A stretch of DNA of 64,000 bases, taken from assembly GCA_943840615.1 (NCBI GenBank), contig CALSVI010000009.1, forward strand, positions 1 to 64,000, given 5' to 3'. The DNA comes from an uncultured Luminiphilus sp. (lineage in GTDB: Bacteria; Pseudomonadota; Gammaproteobacteria; Pseudomonadales; Halieaceae). The notes under the pieces were generated by a model. That model was given only the letters and a program-made list of their open reading frames with translations. It was not told the origin of the DNA and ran no database searches. A program made the position numbers and the translations under genes. Shown in pieces: positions 52,972 to 61,966 of this stretch; the stretch's first letter is position 1; every line of letters begins with the position of its first letter.

Positions 52972-54120
52972 TCAGTTGCCCCCCTCAATGATTTCTTTAA
53001 TGGTCGGGTGCACGATTGCACCGCCGTGGGTGATCACACAGCCCGGGAGAATGTCGTTCTCGAGGTCGAGCACGAATTGCTTGGCCTCCGTCGTCCCAAG
53101 TGTCCTCCACAAGGTTGAACATGTTGCTCGCGTACATCTGGGTCGCATCGCCGGGCGCCAAGATTGGCGAGATTGGCGGTGCCGACGATCGTCACACCGT
53201 TCACGTCGACCACCTGCGTCGGGGGCTGAGCCTTCGACATTACCGCCGGTCTCGGCCGCCATATCGACCATCGACAGAGCCCGGGGCCATGCCCTCAACC
53301 ATATCGGCGGTCACCAATACAGGCGGCTTGCGGCCAAAGACCTGCGCAGTCGTAATGACCACATCAGACTCGGCAATTACCGCCTTTTGAGCCTGTCGCT
53401 GAATCTCGACTTGCTCGGGGGTCAACTCCTTGGCGTAACCGTCGGCCGTTTGACCGGTATCGCCGAGATCGATCTCGAGGAACTTTGCGCCGAGTGACTC
53501 AACCTGTTCCGCCACCACCGGGCGCGTGTCAAATGCTGTGACCCGCGCACCCAGCCGCTTCGCGGTCGCAATCGCCTGGAGGCCTGCCACACCGGCACCA
53601 ATAATAAAGACCTTAGCAGGCTTTAATGTGCCTGCTGGGGTCATCATCATGGGCATGATGCGCGGCATGTGATTCGCCGCCAAGCATCACCGCCACGTAT
53701 CCGGCCAGGTTGGCTTGAGAACTCAGCGCATCCATCTTTTGACTGCGGGTCGAGCGAGGAATCATCTCCATGCTCACCGCCGTCACGCTTCTGGCTCGCG
53801 AAGGCTTTGATCAAATCTTTTTCATTGAAGGGGTCGAGGTAAGAAACGTGAATACAGCCCGCTTTGAGCCCGCTGATCTCGTCTAACTCCGGCTTTCGCA
53901 ATCGCAGCACCATGTCTGCACCACCGAGCAGCGCAGAGCGATCGGAGCTGATGCTCGCACCCGCTGCCTCATAGTCTGCGTCACTGATGCCAGCACCGGT
54001 GCCCGCACCTGATTCAACGACGACATCGGCACCGAGCCGTACTAATTTTTTGACCGTCTCGGCGGTGGCCGAGACGCGATTTTCACCCGGTTGGGTTTCA
54101 CGGGGTATAACTAGCTGCAT
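52972..54120 (-). pseudogene. pntAA: Transhydrogenase alpha subunit part 1 (PntAA), six one-base insertions
   Basis: NAD(H)-binding alpha subunit. No single frame covers it, but removing one base at each of six places gives a complete 380-residue PntAA. The approximate sites are 53784-53790, 53680-53686, 53266-53276, 53221-53225 (G5), 53155-53163 and 53086-53092. The frame segments join as MQLVIPRETQPGENRVSAT ... AFASQK | VTAVSMEMIPRSTRSQKMDA ... | AANHMPRIMPMMMTPAGT, KVFIIGAGVAGLQAIATAKR ... | MVDMAAETGGNVEGSAP | TQVVDVNGVTIVGTANLANL | APGDATQMYASNMFNLVED | EAKQFVLDLENDILPGC. All conserved motifs remain and no stop or missense damage is evident between indels. Poor local sequence is the simplest reading. 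Confidence 0.85.
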
Positions 54121-54142
54121 AGTGGGGGTCGCCTGGTTTTTA

Positions 54143-54161
54143 TGGGATCACCACGATCCCA
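54143..54161. promoter_or_regulatory. Inverted repeat upstream of pntAA
   Basis: TGGGATC (54143-54149) and GATCCCA (54155-54161) are perfect 7-base arms with a 5-base centre. The repeat is 23 bases upstream of the pntAA ATG, where a repressor or activator site could sit. No regulator is identified. Confidence 0.4.
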
Positions 54162-54256
54162 GTATTATTGGATTTCCAGTCGGACAATCTAAACGGGCGT
54201 TTGCTCGGCTAAAGCTGAAGCCCTCACAGCGCCGCTGGAGACGAGTCGGTGAACAA

Positions 54257-54910
54257 TCAGCCCGCGTGTAGCTTTAGTAGTGGGTTGAGCCAGCGGTGTC
54301 GCAATCGAGTGAACTGCAGGGGCGCATCCATCACCGCCAAACAGATACACTCTTCACCTTCTAGTGCGACCGGGGTGTGCTTGTCCCACCCCTCACGAAC
54401 AATGAAATCGCCCTGGTGGTAGTCACCGCTCTCATCGGCAAACCCACCATGCAGCACCAGCGTCATCTCTCGGCCGCCATGGGTATGCTCGGGAATGCGG
54501 CCACCCTCAGCGATGCGATATAACGCAAACTCGTGATTGGGGTCGCCGGTTTTCAAATAACTGACGCTTAGGGACTGTGTCACACGCTTCCACACCAGAT
54601 CAGCGTAATCGCCGTTGATCAGGCGATCGAGCAACCCAGGAAGCTGGGTATCAGATGCTTCATTGGGCGCATAGCGCAGCGGCTGGGGGTCATCAAGCCG
54701 CGCCAAAACACGCTCAAGCAAGGAATCCCCTACCGGTTGCGGATCGAGCCGCTCAAAATGAGCACCGCCAATATCCTCGAGCCTCTCCACCGCCTGACGA
54801 CATCGCTGACAGTAACTCAGGTGAGCCGCCACACATGCGGACTGGGCGACGGGCAGCGCGCTCGCGGCATATTCCGTCAAAAAATCTGTTGGGGGGTGAT
54901 GTTGCACCAT
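54257..54910 (-). CDS. chrR: Zinc-dependent anti-sigma factor ChrR
   Basis: A 217-residue protein with an N-terminal anti-sigma zinc domain (AAHLSYCQRCRQAVE with the HxxxCxxC ligands) and a C-terminal cupin domain (EFALYRIAEGGRIPEHTHGG with the His cluster; QGDFIVREGWDKHTPVAL). This is the two-domain layout of ChrR, which holds the ECF sigma factor RpoE and releases it on singlet oxygen. The sigma gene lies just upstream on the same strand with a 113-base gap, forming the rpoE-chrR operon. Confidence 0.92.
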   Translation of the reverse strand: MVQHHPPTDFLTEYAASALPVAQSACVAAHLSYCQRCRQAVERLEDIGGAHFERLDPQPVGDSLLERVLARLDDPQPLRYAPNEASDTQLPGLLDRLINGDYADLVWKRVTQSLSVSYLKTGDPNHEFALYRIAEGGRIPEHTHGGREMTLVLHGGFADESGDYHQGDFIVREGWDKHTPVALEGEECICLAVMDAPLQFTRLRHRWLNPLLKLHAG

Positions 54911-55023
54911 GGTTCTCTATTCCAAAATACTCTCGTATACGTGGTCATTACGAGGGTCATGCGAAAACGGTTTACTCCCCCACACCAATAAACTTGTGAC
55001 TTTCTGGGGGCTTTTCGTCGGCA

Positions 55024-55626
55024 TCATGCTTCCATCATGCCCTGTAGCTTCTGGATCGCAAGGCGCACCCTCGATTTAACCGTACCCAGAGGCAGGTCAA
55101 GCTCTGCCGCAGCCTCAGAGTGAGATTTACCTTCCATGTACACTTTAGCCAAAATCTGCGCCTGATCTGGCGGTAATTCGCCCATCAGTTCGCGCACCCG
55201 CTCTGCGCCGCGCCGGGTGTGCAAAACCACAAAGGACTCTTCTTCTTCGCTTTCCAGCTCAAAGTCATCCGCAGCAAGCTGAGTGTCAAATTTTTGCAGT
55301 CGCCGGAACATATCAGTCCGGCAGTTTCGCGCGATGGTGTAGACCCAGGTCGAGGCCGCCGCTTTTTCCGGATTAAAGCCTCCCGCCTTTTGCCAGACCT
55401 TGAGCATCACTTCCTGCACCAACTCATCAGCATGAGCAGCAGACAGGCTCGAACCAGACAGGGCAAATGCCTTGATCAACGGCGCAAAATGGCGAAAGAA
55501 ACGCGTAAATGCGCCGCGGTCCTGGCTCTCTCCAACCAAAACCAGCGCTTGACTCCACTCATCGGTTCGACGTCCGGTCGGCGCATTCCACTTTGCGCCG
55601 CCGTTTGCGTCTTTTCTAATCGCCAT
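55024..55626 (-). CDS. rpoE: ECF RNA polymerase sigma factor (RpoE/ECF11 type)
   Basis: A 200-residue ECF sigma factor. Region 2 contains FTRFFRHFAPLIKAFALSG, DELVQEVMLKVWQKAGGF and STWVYTIARNCRTDMFRR (-10 recognition). Region 4 contains MGELPPDQAQILAKVYMEGK and GTVKSRVRLAIQKLQ (-35 helix-turn-helix). Pairing with chrR places it with the Rhodobacter RpoE group, which responds to singlet oxygen. AAGG lies 9 bases before the ATG. It is divergent from the lipid operon that carries a matching promoter. Confidence 0.92.
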   Translation of the reverse strand: MAIRKDANGGAKWNAPTGRRTDEWSQALVLVGESQDRGAFTRFFRHFAPLIKAFALSGSSLSAAHADELVQEVMLKVWQKAGGFNPEKAAASTWVYTIARNCRTDMFRRLQKFDTQLAADDFELESEEEESFVVLHTRRGAERVRELMGELPPDQAQILAKVYMEGKSHSEAAAELDLPLGTVKSRVRLAIQKLQGMMEA

Positions 55627-55717
55627 GGGCTAAACCTTCATTCAGAAACCACAGGATACACACTGAGTGACCGGCATGACAGCAGGATTTGGGATTGATG
55701 CTGAGCCGAGAAGCCTT

Positions 55718-55746
55718 TGATCCGGCCTCCGCTCCTTCCCGTAACA
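55718..55746 (+). promoter_or_regulatory. RpoE-type promoter of the lipid-modification operon
   Basis: TGATCC at 55718-55723, an 18-base spacer and TAACA at 55742-55746 lie about 45 bases upstream of the amine oxidase gene. Rhodobacter RpoE promoters are known to have a TGATC -35 and a TAAGA-like -10 with a similar spacer. The neighbouring rpoE-chrR pair makes autonomous control of this operon likely. The -10 differs by one base from the remembered consensus. Confidence 0.6.
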
Positions 55747-55790
55747 GCTGAACCCAACTCTATCTTCCGACTTCCGGAGGTCTACCAACA

Positions 55791-57056
55791 GTGAACATTG
55801 CAGTCATTGGGGCGGGCATCTCCGGACTGGGGTGCGCCTACCAGCTTGTGAAACGCGGCCATCGCGTTGACATTTTTGAAGCCCGGGATCGCATCGGCGG
55901 TCACACCGCGACCTACGACGTGCAGATTGGCACGCGGCGGTTTGCTGTCGACACAGGTTTCATCGTCTATAACGACCGTAACTACCCCAACATGATCAAG
56001 CTCTTTCAGGAGCTGGGTGTGACGAGCAAGCCGACGTCGATGGGTTTCTCGGTTTGCGATGAAATCAGCGGGTTAGAGTACGCGGGCAATAACCTCAACA
56101 CGCTCTTTGCTCAGCGAGGCAATCTGCTCTCACCGAGCTTTTTAGGCATGGTGCGCGAAATCCTCCGCTTTAATAAGCTCGCGCTGGCCGACCTCGACAG
56201 TGGGCAGCTACCGCAGGACGAGACGCTGGGAGAGTACCTCCAGCGCCATGGTTTCAGCCAGCATTTCAGCCGGACCTACCTGCTCGCTATGACGTCGGCG
56301 ATCTGGTCGGCCGATTTTGAAGACGCGCAGGATTTCCCCGTAGCGTTTTTCATTCGCTTTTTTAGCAACCACGGCCTGCTGTCACTCAAAGATCGACCCC
56401 AGTGGCGTGTCGTGGAGGGGGGTAGCCGCGAATACCTCGCCCCGCTGACCCAGCGCTTTTCGAACACAATTCGCACGCGAATGCGCGTCGATAAAATTTT
56501 ACGCCCACCGGGCAAACCGGTATTGGTGCAGTTCACCAACGGACTCCAGCGCGAATTTGATGAGGTGGTGATCGCCACCCATTCGAACGATGCACTGAGC
56601 ATGCTCGGTGACGCCACAGATTCGGAAAAATCGGTCCTCGGCGCGCTTCCCTATCGGGACAACGAGGTGATTTTACACACCGACACGCGCCTGCTGCCCA
56701 AAACCCAGCGCGCATGGTCGAGCTGGAACTACCGCCTCAAGCCGGGCAGTGGCCGCGCCACCGTCACCTATAATATGAACATACTGCAAGGCCTCAGCGC
56801 GCCCGAGACATTCTGTGTCACGCTTAATGACACGGCCTCGATCAACCCTCACCACATTCTCGGCCGCTTCAATTATGCGCACCCACAGTTCACACTGGCG
56901 GGCATGCAAGCCCAACAGCGATGGGGCGACATCAATGGACAAAACGGCACATGGTTTTGCGGCGCTTACTGGCAAAATGGTTTCCACGAGGACGGGCTGA
57001 GCAGCGGGCTACGGGTTGCCGAGAGCCTGTGTGCGGCGCGCCAAATGGCAGCGTGA
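55791..57056 (+). CDS. Flavin amine oxidase-like protein, lipid-modification operon
   Basis: A 421-residue FAD enzyme. The dinucleotide loop is NIAVIGAGISGLGCAYQLV with the ribose-binding EARDRIGGHTATYDV; the rest is amine oxidase-like, ending in FCGAYWQNGFHEDGLSSGLR. Homologues stand next to DUF1365 and Cfa-like genes in many bacteria; one from Rhodobacter (UfaD) takes part in furan fatty acid synthesis under RpoE control. That specific role here is inference. GTG start with GGAGG upstream. Its stop overlaps the start of the DUF1365 gene (GTGA). Confidence 0.82.
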   Translation: MNIAVIGAGISGLGCAYQLVKRGHRVDIFEARDRIGGHTATYDVQIGTRRFAVDTGFIVYNDRNYPNMIKLFQELGVTSKPTSMGFSVCDEISGLEYAGNNLNTLFAQRGNLLSPSFLGMVREILRFNKLALADLDSGQLPQDETLGEYLQRHGFSQHFSRTYLLAMTSAIWSADFEDAQDFPVAFFIRFFSNHGLLSLKDRPQWRVVEGGSREYLAPLTQRFSNTIRTRMRVDKILRPPGKPVLVQFTNGLQREFDEVVIATHSNDALSMLGDATDSEKSVLGALPYRDNEVILHTDTRLLPKTQRAWSSWNYRLKPGSGRATVTYNMNILQGLSAPETFCVTLNDTASINPHHILGRFNYAHPQFTLAGMQAQQRWGDINGQNGTWFCGAYWQNGFHEDGLSSGLRVAESLCAARQMAA

Positions 57057-57798
57057 GCGCAAAGCTATACTCGGGCACACTGCGCCACGCCCGCTATTTG
57101 CCCAAACGACATGCCTTCACCTACAAGGTGTTCATGCCGTTTGTCGAGCTGGAAACACTCCCCGAACTGACCGCGCGCCTGCCACTTTGGTCCGTGAAAC
57201 GCTGGGCGCCCGCACGTTTTTTGCGGCGTGATTTTCTCGGCGCTGAGGAGATCCCGCTGGCAGATGCGGTCCGCCAGAGAATCCTTGAAGAAACAGGGTG
57301 CGAGCAAACCGGACCGATTTACCTGCTCGCTAACTGGCGTTATTTTGGCTACCAAAACAACCCCATCGCCGTGTATTACTGCTACGACGCCCCGGAGGAC
57401 GACTGGAATATGTCGTTGCCGAGGTCACCAACACTCCCTGGGGTGAACGGCACAGCTATGTACTGCCAGCCCCGACCGACGATGCCCCTCTGGCAACAGA
57501 GTTCAATAAAGCACTGCACGTATCGCCGTTTAATCCCATGAACCTGATCTACCGCTGGTACAGCAATGCCCCCGGTGATGATTTACAGATCCAGATTGCG
57601 CTGTTTGAAGAGGGGCAGCGGATTTTCGACGCGGTGCTGTCACTCACAGCGGAGCCCCTCGATGCCCGCAGCGCCCCGCGCGCGGTGCTCGCTTACCCGC
57701 TGATGACAGTGAAAGTCGCAGCGGGTATCTATTGGGAGGCCTTGCGCCTGTTTTTAAAAGGCGTCAGCCTGCACCCTCATCCGAAGCGTTCTCACTAA
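57053..57798 (+). pseudogene. DUF1365 protein, frameshifted
   Basis: DUF1365 family gene in the operon between the amine oxidase and Cfa-like genes. From GTG at 57053 it encodes LYSGTLRHARYLPKRHAFTY, ETLPELTARLPLWSVKRW and NWRYFGYQNNPIAVYYCYDA. The frame is then lost at about 57390-57400; the rest continues one frame over as GRLEYVVAEVTNTPWGERHS, NKALHVSPFNPMNLIYRWY and so on to 57798. The total is two more than a multiple of three, so one base appears deleted; the repaired protein is about 248 residues, the family length. Function unknown but tied to lipid modification by context. Confidence 0.8.
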
Positions 57799-57839
57799 CG
57801 TAATTGTCGACTCGACGAAGCGTTTCAAAGAGGGTCTGC

Positions 57840-59096
57840 ATGAGCGAATCCAGCGTCAAAAACATCTCCAAGCTGCCAGTGCTTTTTTCGGAAAAGCCCG
57901 GCGGCTTGGCGCGCACCATCATGCTCAAGGTGCTGGCAAAACTGCAGATCGGGTCGCTCACTTTTACCGAAAACGGCGAGACACTCGTATTTGGTTCCAC
58001 CGAAGACCCGGCAGCGCCCCACGCTGAAGTGCATGTTCACGACAGCGATTTGTATCGCCGGGTGCTGACCGGCGGCAGCATCGCCGCCGGCGAGACCTTT
58101 ATCGAAGGCCTTTGGAGTAGCCCCGATCTCACGGCCGTCACGCGCGCCTTCAGCGCCAATCTGTCGATGCTGGAGGCTATGTCCGATAAACAAAACTACT
58201 TGGCACGTCTGGCGCTAAAAATGAATCATTGGGCGCGCCGCAATACCACTGCTCGATCACGGGAAAATATTTCAGCGCATTACGATCTCGGCAATGATTT
58301 CTTCTCGCTATTCCTCGATCCGAGCATGATGTACTCCTCGGCAGTGTTTCCCACGCGCGATAGTGATCTGGCTTCGGCTGCACAACATAAGCTGCATCTG
58401 ATCTGTGAAGACTTGGAGCTCAAACCGGAAGACCACTTGATTGAAATTGGGACAGGCTGGGGCGGCATGGCCATCTACGCAGCCGAGCACTACGGCTGTC
58501 GCGTTACAACCACCACCATCTCGCGTGAGCAGTTTGATTACACCGTCAACGCCGTCACGGCGCGCGGACTGCAGGATCGCATTACGGTTCTGTTTGATGA
58601 TTATCGCGACCTGACAGGGCAGTTCGACAAGCTGGTGTCGATCGAGATGATCGAGGCCGTTGGCCACCAGTTCTACGACACCTATTTCCGCACCATCAGC
58701 CACCTGCTCAAACCCCATGGCAAGGCAGTGATTCAGGCCATTACGATGACCGAGCAGCGCTACGAGCAGGCCAGAGACTCGGTGGATTTCATCAAGCGAT
58801 ATATCTTCCCCGGCGGCTGTCTGCCCTCGCTGACGGTGATTAGCGATGCACTATCACGAATGACTGATATGCAAATGAGCAATCTTCGCGATATCACTCA
58901 GGACTATGCCGACACGCTGAGCGCTTGGCACGAGGGCTTTCTCAACGAGCTCGACGCCGTTCAGGAGTTGGGCTTTGACGATCGCTTCATTCGCATGTGG
59001 CGCTATTATCTGAGCTATTGCGAAGGCGGCTTCCGCGAGCGCATTATTGGCACCTATCAAATCACGATGACTAAGCCGGGGTATCGCCCGGGCTGA
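57840..59096 (+). CDS. Cyclopropane-fatty-acyl-phospholipid synthase family methyltransferase
   Basis: A 418-residue Cfa-family enzyme. An N-terminal lipid-binding domain (LQIGSLTFTENGETLVFGS; GGSIAAGETFIEGLW) is followed by the SAM domain: SAHYDLGNDFFSLFLDPSMM, motif I LIEIGTGWGGMAIYAAEHYG, LVSIEMIEAVGHQFYDTYF, FIKRYIFPGGCLPSL and YYLSYCEGGFRERIIG. It methylates unsaturated acyl chains of phospholipids. In this operon context it may be the UfaM-like methyltransferase of furan fatty acid synthesis rather than a classical CFA synthase. Start at 57840 has GAGGG 6 bases upstream. Confidence 0.88.
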   Translation: MSESSVKNISKLPVLFSEKPGGLARTIMLKVLAKLQIGSLTFTENGETLVFGSTEDPAAPHAEVHVHDSDLYRRVLTGGSIAAGETFIEGLWSSPDLTAVTRAFSANLSMLEAMSDKQNYLARLALKMNHWARRNTTARSRENISAHYDLGNDFFSLFLDPSMMYSSAVFPTRDSDLASAAQHKLHLICEDLELKPEDHLIEIGTGWGGMAIYAAEHYGCRVTTTTISREQFDYTVNAVTARGLQDRITVLFDDYRDLTGQFDKLVSIEMIEAVGHQFYDTYFRTISHLLKPHGKAVIQAITMTEQRYEQARDSVDFIKRYIFPGGCLPSLTVISDALSRMTDMQMSNLRDITQDYADTLSAWHEGFLNELDAVQELGFDDRFIRMWRYYLSYCEGGFRERIIGTYQITMTKPGYRPG

Positions 59097-59106
59097 TCTG
59101 CTGCCT

Positions 59107-60528
59107 ATGCTGTTATCCCTTGCTCCGATTGTACTGCTGGTTGTCCTCCTCTCTACCTCGGTGGCGCTGTTTGGCTCAGACGCATCCTACGGCCCTAATC
59201 AAGTCGCACTGATTATTGCTTCAGCCGCCACGATGCTGGTGGGCTGGCGACGCGGTATGAGCTGGCAGGCACTTCAGGAAGGTATGGTTGCCGCCATCAC
59301 CGTCTCGATTATGCCCATGATGATCCTCCTTTGTGTGGGCGCACTCATCGGCAGCTGGATCATCAGTGGCACCGTACCCGGCATGATTTACTACGGCGTT
59401 CAGCTGCTGGATCCTGGCGTCTTTTACGCGGCCTCTGCGGTCATCTGTGCCCTGGCCTCACTGAGTCTGGGAAGCTCCTGGACGGTAGCAGGCACGCTTG
59501 GCATTGGCTTAATGGGTATTGCCAACACCTACAACCTGTCTCCCGCCATCACCGCGGGCGCCATCATTTCCGGCGCCTACTTTGGCGACAAACTGTCGCC
59601 TCTTTCAGACACCACTAATCTTGCCGCAGCCGCCGTGGGCGTCGATCTTTTCGAACACATTAAAAATATGCTGTGGACGACCCTACCCGCATTTATGATC
59701 GCGCTGGCTTTTTTCGCCCTGATTGGCAGCGAGGGCGCTGCCACGCCAGAAAATATCGCCGAGATTCGTTCGGCGTTGGCCAGCCAGTTTATGATTTCGC
59801 CCTGGGTGCTCTCACCGCTGCTCCTGATGCTGGCGCTCATTTACTGGCGAATTCCCGCCTACCCCGCCATCCTGATCTGCACCCTCTTCGGCACGCTTTT
59901 CGCCGCGTTTTTCCAGCCTGATGTCGTGCGCCCACTGGCGCTGGCGACCCATCCGGAATCGCCTGCGCCGTTGTTACAAGGGCTATGGATCGCGCTGTTT
60001 TCCGGCTACCAGTCACCCGAAGGAATCGGGGAGCTCAGCAAACTGCTTGATAAAGGTGGTCTGGCAAGCATGCTGAACACCCTCTTTCTGATTCTGACCG
60101 CCATGACCTTTGGCGGCATGCTCGACAGCACGGGCATCCTGCGACAGCTGCTTGATCAGGTCCTCAGGGGCGTCAAACGAACCGGCGATCTCATACTGGC
60201 CACCGTCTGCGGTGGCTTCATCACCAACATCCTCGCCGCCGATCAGTTTCTGGCCATCACCTTGCCTGGACGACTGTTTATTCCTGCCTACGACGACCGC
60301 GGGCTCAGCCGGCTCAGTCTCTCACGGACCCTGGAAGACTCGGCCACGCTGACTTCGGTATTGGTCCCCTGGAACACCTGTGGCGCTTTCATGGCGGCGA
60401 CGTTGGGCGTGGCCACCTTCGACTATGCGCCCTACGCGCTGTTCAATCTGATTTGCCCTGTGCTGGCGGTGATATTCGGGTACCTGATGATCGCCCAGCC
60501 CCGCGTGAGAGCGCCTGCCACCGCATGA
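59107..60528 (+). CDS. nhaC: NhaC-family Na+/H+ antiporter
   Basis: A 473-residue polytopic protein with about 11-12 membrane helices. Family blocks: LLCVGALIGSWIISGTVPGM, SLGSSWTVAGTLGIGLMGI, AYFGDKLSPLSDTTNLAAA (signature with conserved Asp/Ser), TFGGMLDSTGILRQLL and LVPWNTCGAFMAATLG. It exchanges sodium for protons, fitting a marine host. It begins 10 bases after the cfa-like gene, so it may belong to the same transcript, and its stop overlaps the next gene (ATGA). Confidence 0.9.
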   Translation: MLLSLAPIVLLVVLLSTSVALFGSDASYGPNQVALIIASAATMLVGWRRGMSWQALQEGMVAAITVSIMPMMILLCVGALIGSWIISGTVPGMIYYGVQLLDPGVFYAASAVICALASLSLGSSWTVAGTLGIGLMGIANTYNLSPAITAGAIISGAYFGDKLSPLSDTTNLAAAAVGVDLFEHIKNMLWTTLPAFMIALAFFALIGSEGAATPENIAEIRSALASQFMISPWVLSPLLLMLALIYWRIPAYPAILICTLFGTLFAAFFQPDVVRPLALATHPESPAPLLQGLWIALFSGYQSPEGIGELSKLLDKGGLASMLNTLFLILTAMTFGGMLDSTGILRQLLDQVLRGVKRTGDLILATVCGGFITNILAADQFLAITLPGRLFIPAYDDRGLSRLSLSRTLEDSATLTSVLVPWNTCGAFMAATLGVATFDYAPYALFNLICPVLAVIFGYLMIAQPRVRAPATA

Positions 60529-60971
60529 AGCATCTGAACTGGGACTACGACAACCCGTTCACGCTGGAGGTGGCGGTGCAAGCCCGACACATCGACGCCC
60601 TCGCCCATACCCGCAACACGCATTATGTGGAGTGGTGTATGGACGCCGCCTGGGCGCATACCACGGCACTCGGTTTAGGGCCGGAGGACTATCAACGGCT
60701 CGATCGTGCCATGGCCCTGACCCACGCCGAATACGATTACCACAAAGCCACGCGGGTGGGAGACACCTTATGGGTGGGCACCTGGATTACCGACTGGGCA
60801 GGCAGAATGAAGATGACCCGGCGCCTGCAGGTCATTTGTGAAGCCACTGGCGATACGGTATTTCGAGGTGCGTTGCAGTTCGTCTGTATCGAAATCTCTA
60901 CCGGCTTACCGAAGCGACCGCCCAAAGCCTTCATCGACCTCTATGGTCCTGTTATCACGGCCAGCGAATAA
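60525..60971 (+). CDS. 4HBT-type acyl-CoA thioesterase
   Basis: A 148-residue hot-dog-fold protein: VQARHIDALAHTRNTHYVEW (the 4HBT active-site Asp/His region in the form HIDALAHT), MALTHAEYDYHKATRVGDTL and WAGRMKMTRRLQVI. This is the YbgC/4-hydroxybenzoyl-CoA thioesterase-like family, which hydrolyses acyl-CoA or acyl-ACP. The acyl group is unknown. The start overlaps the nhaC stop. It ends at 60971, convergent with epmA. Confidence 0.8.
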   Translation: MKHLNWDYDNPFTLEVAVQARHIDALAHTRNTHYVEWCMDAAWAHTTALGLGPEDYQRLDRAMALTHAEYDYHKATRVGDTLWVGTWITDWAGRMKMTRRLQVICEATGDTVFRGALQFVCIEISTGLPKRPPKAFIDLYGPVITASE

Positions 60972-61001
60972 GCACTGAGACAGCGCAGCAAACCTTTACC
61001 G

Positions 61002-61964
61002 TTAGGCTCGGGTCCAATCAAAACTGATTACCTCGGTCAGGGCGTCCGCGCTCACTTGCATCGCCAACAACCGATCTATCCCGAGCGCCACCCCGGCGCA
61101 GTCGGGGAGACCCTGACGCTGCGCCGCGAGCAACCGCTCATCGACAGGCCGCTCGGGCAAACCGCGTTGTCGCCTCCGCCCATTCTCGGCATCGAGTTGG
61201 GTGGCGAGTGCAACGGGGTCAGATTGCTCCCAATAGCCATTGGCCAGCTCTCTGCCCGCCACGTAACACTCAAAGCGCGCGGCAACCGCCGTATTAGCAA
61301 CCTCTATAGTCCGCGCCAGTGCTGCCTGCGAGAGGGGAAAATCCGTCACAAAAACTATCCCCCAGTCGCGAATAGCGGGCTCAATACAATGGCTCATCAG
61401 CATATCCAGCAACGCATCCCGATCGAGGCCATCGGGAACGGAACCCAGCTTGGCTTGGGCGACGCCAAGCAAGAAGATCGCATCGACTTCTTCAGCGAAC
61501 GGGTCGACGCCAAGGATCTCGATAAACAGCGCGCGGTAGGGCCAGATCTGCCAGCCGTCACAACCCAAGGCGTCACCGACCAGACTCGCCACTTCACTCA
61601 TCAACGCCACGTGATCCCAGCCCAGGCGATACCACTCGAGCAGAGTGAACTCGGGGTTGTGATGGCGCCCTTGTTCTTCCTGGCGGAAAGCCTTGGCGAT
61701 CTGAAAGATGTCCCCGGAACCTGACGCCAACAAGCGCTTCATGGCAAATTCCGGAGAAGTCTGCAGGTAACGATCCGGCGAATCAGCGTCCTGCATGGGA
61801 ACAGAAAAAATCTCGATTCCGGGGTCGGGCACCGTACCCTGGCAGAGCAGCGGGGTCTCTACCTCCATCACATCACGTGTGTGAAAAAAATGTCGGATCT
61901 GCTGCGTCAGCGCTGCCCGGGCGGCGAGTCGCTCTTGAGACGCCGAGGGCCGCCAGTCGCTCAT
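61002..61964 (-). CDS. epmA: EF-P--(R)-beta-lysine ligase
   Basis: A 320-residue class II lysyl-tRNA synthetase-like enzyme (EpmA/PoxA/GenX). It lacks the anticodon-binding domain. Motif 2 is FRQEEQGRHHNPEFTLLEW; VMEVETPLLCQGTVPDPGIE is typical for EpmA, as is the C-terminal CAGVALGIDRLLAMQ. It attaches (R)-beta-lysine to the conserved lysine of EF-P to relieve stalling at polyproline. It starts only 2 bases after the efp stop, forming an efp-epmA unit. The partner mutase epmB is not adjacent. Confidence 0.94.
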   Translation of the reverse strand: MSDWRPSASQERLAARAALTQQIRHFFHTRDVMEVETPLLCQGTVPDPGIEIFSVPMQDADSPDRYLQTSPEFAMKRLLASGSGDIFQIAKAFRQEEQGRHHNPEFTLLEWYRLGWDHVALMSEVASLVGDALGCDGWQIWPYRALFIEILGVDPFAEEVDAIFLLGVAQAKLGSVPDGLDRDALLDMLMSHCIEPAIRDWGIVFVTDFPLSQAALARTIEVANTAVAARFECYVAGRELANGYWEQSDPVALATQLDAENGRRRQRGLPERPVDERLLAAQRQGLPDCAGVALGIDRLLAMQVSADALTEVISFDWTRA

Positions 61965-61966
61965 GA

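Noticed and set aside
52972-54120. Programmed frameshifting in pntAA
   Set aside because: Six shifts in one gene at dissimilar sites, without a repeated slippery sequence or stimulatory structure, is not how programmed frameshifting works.
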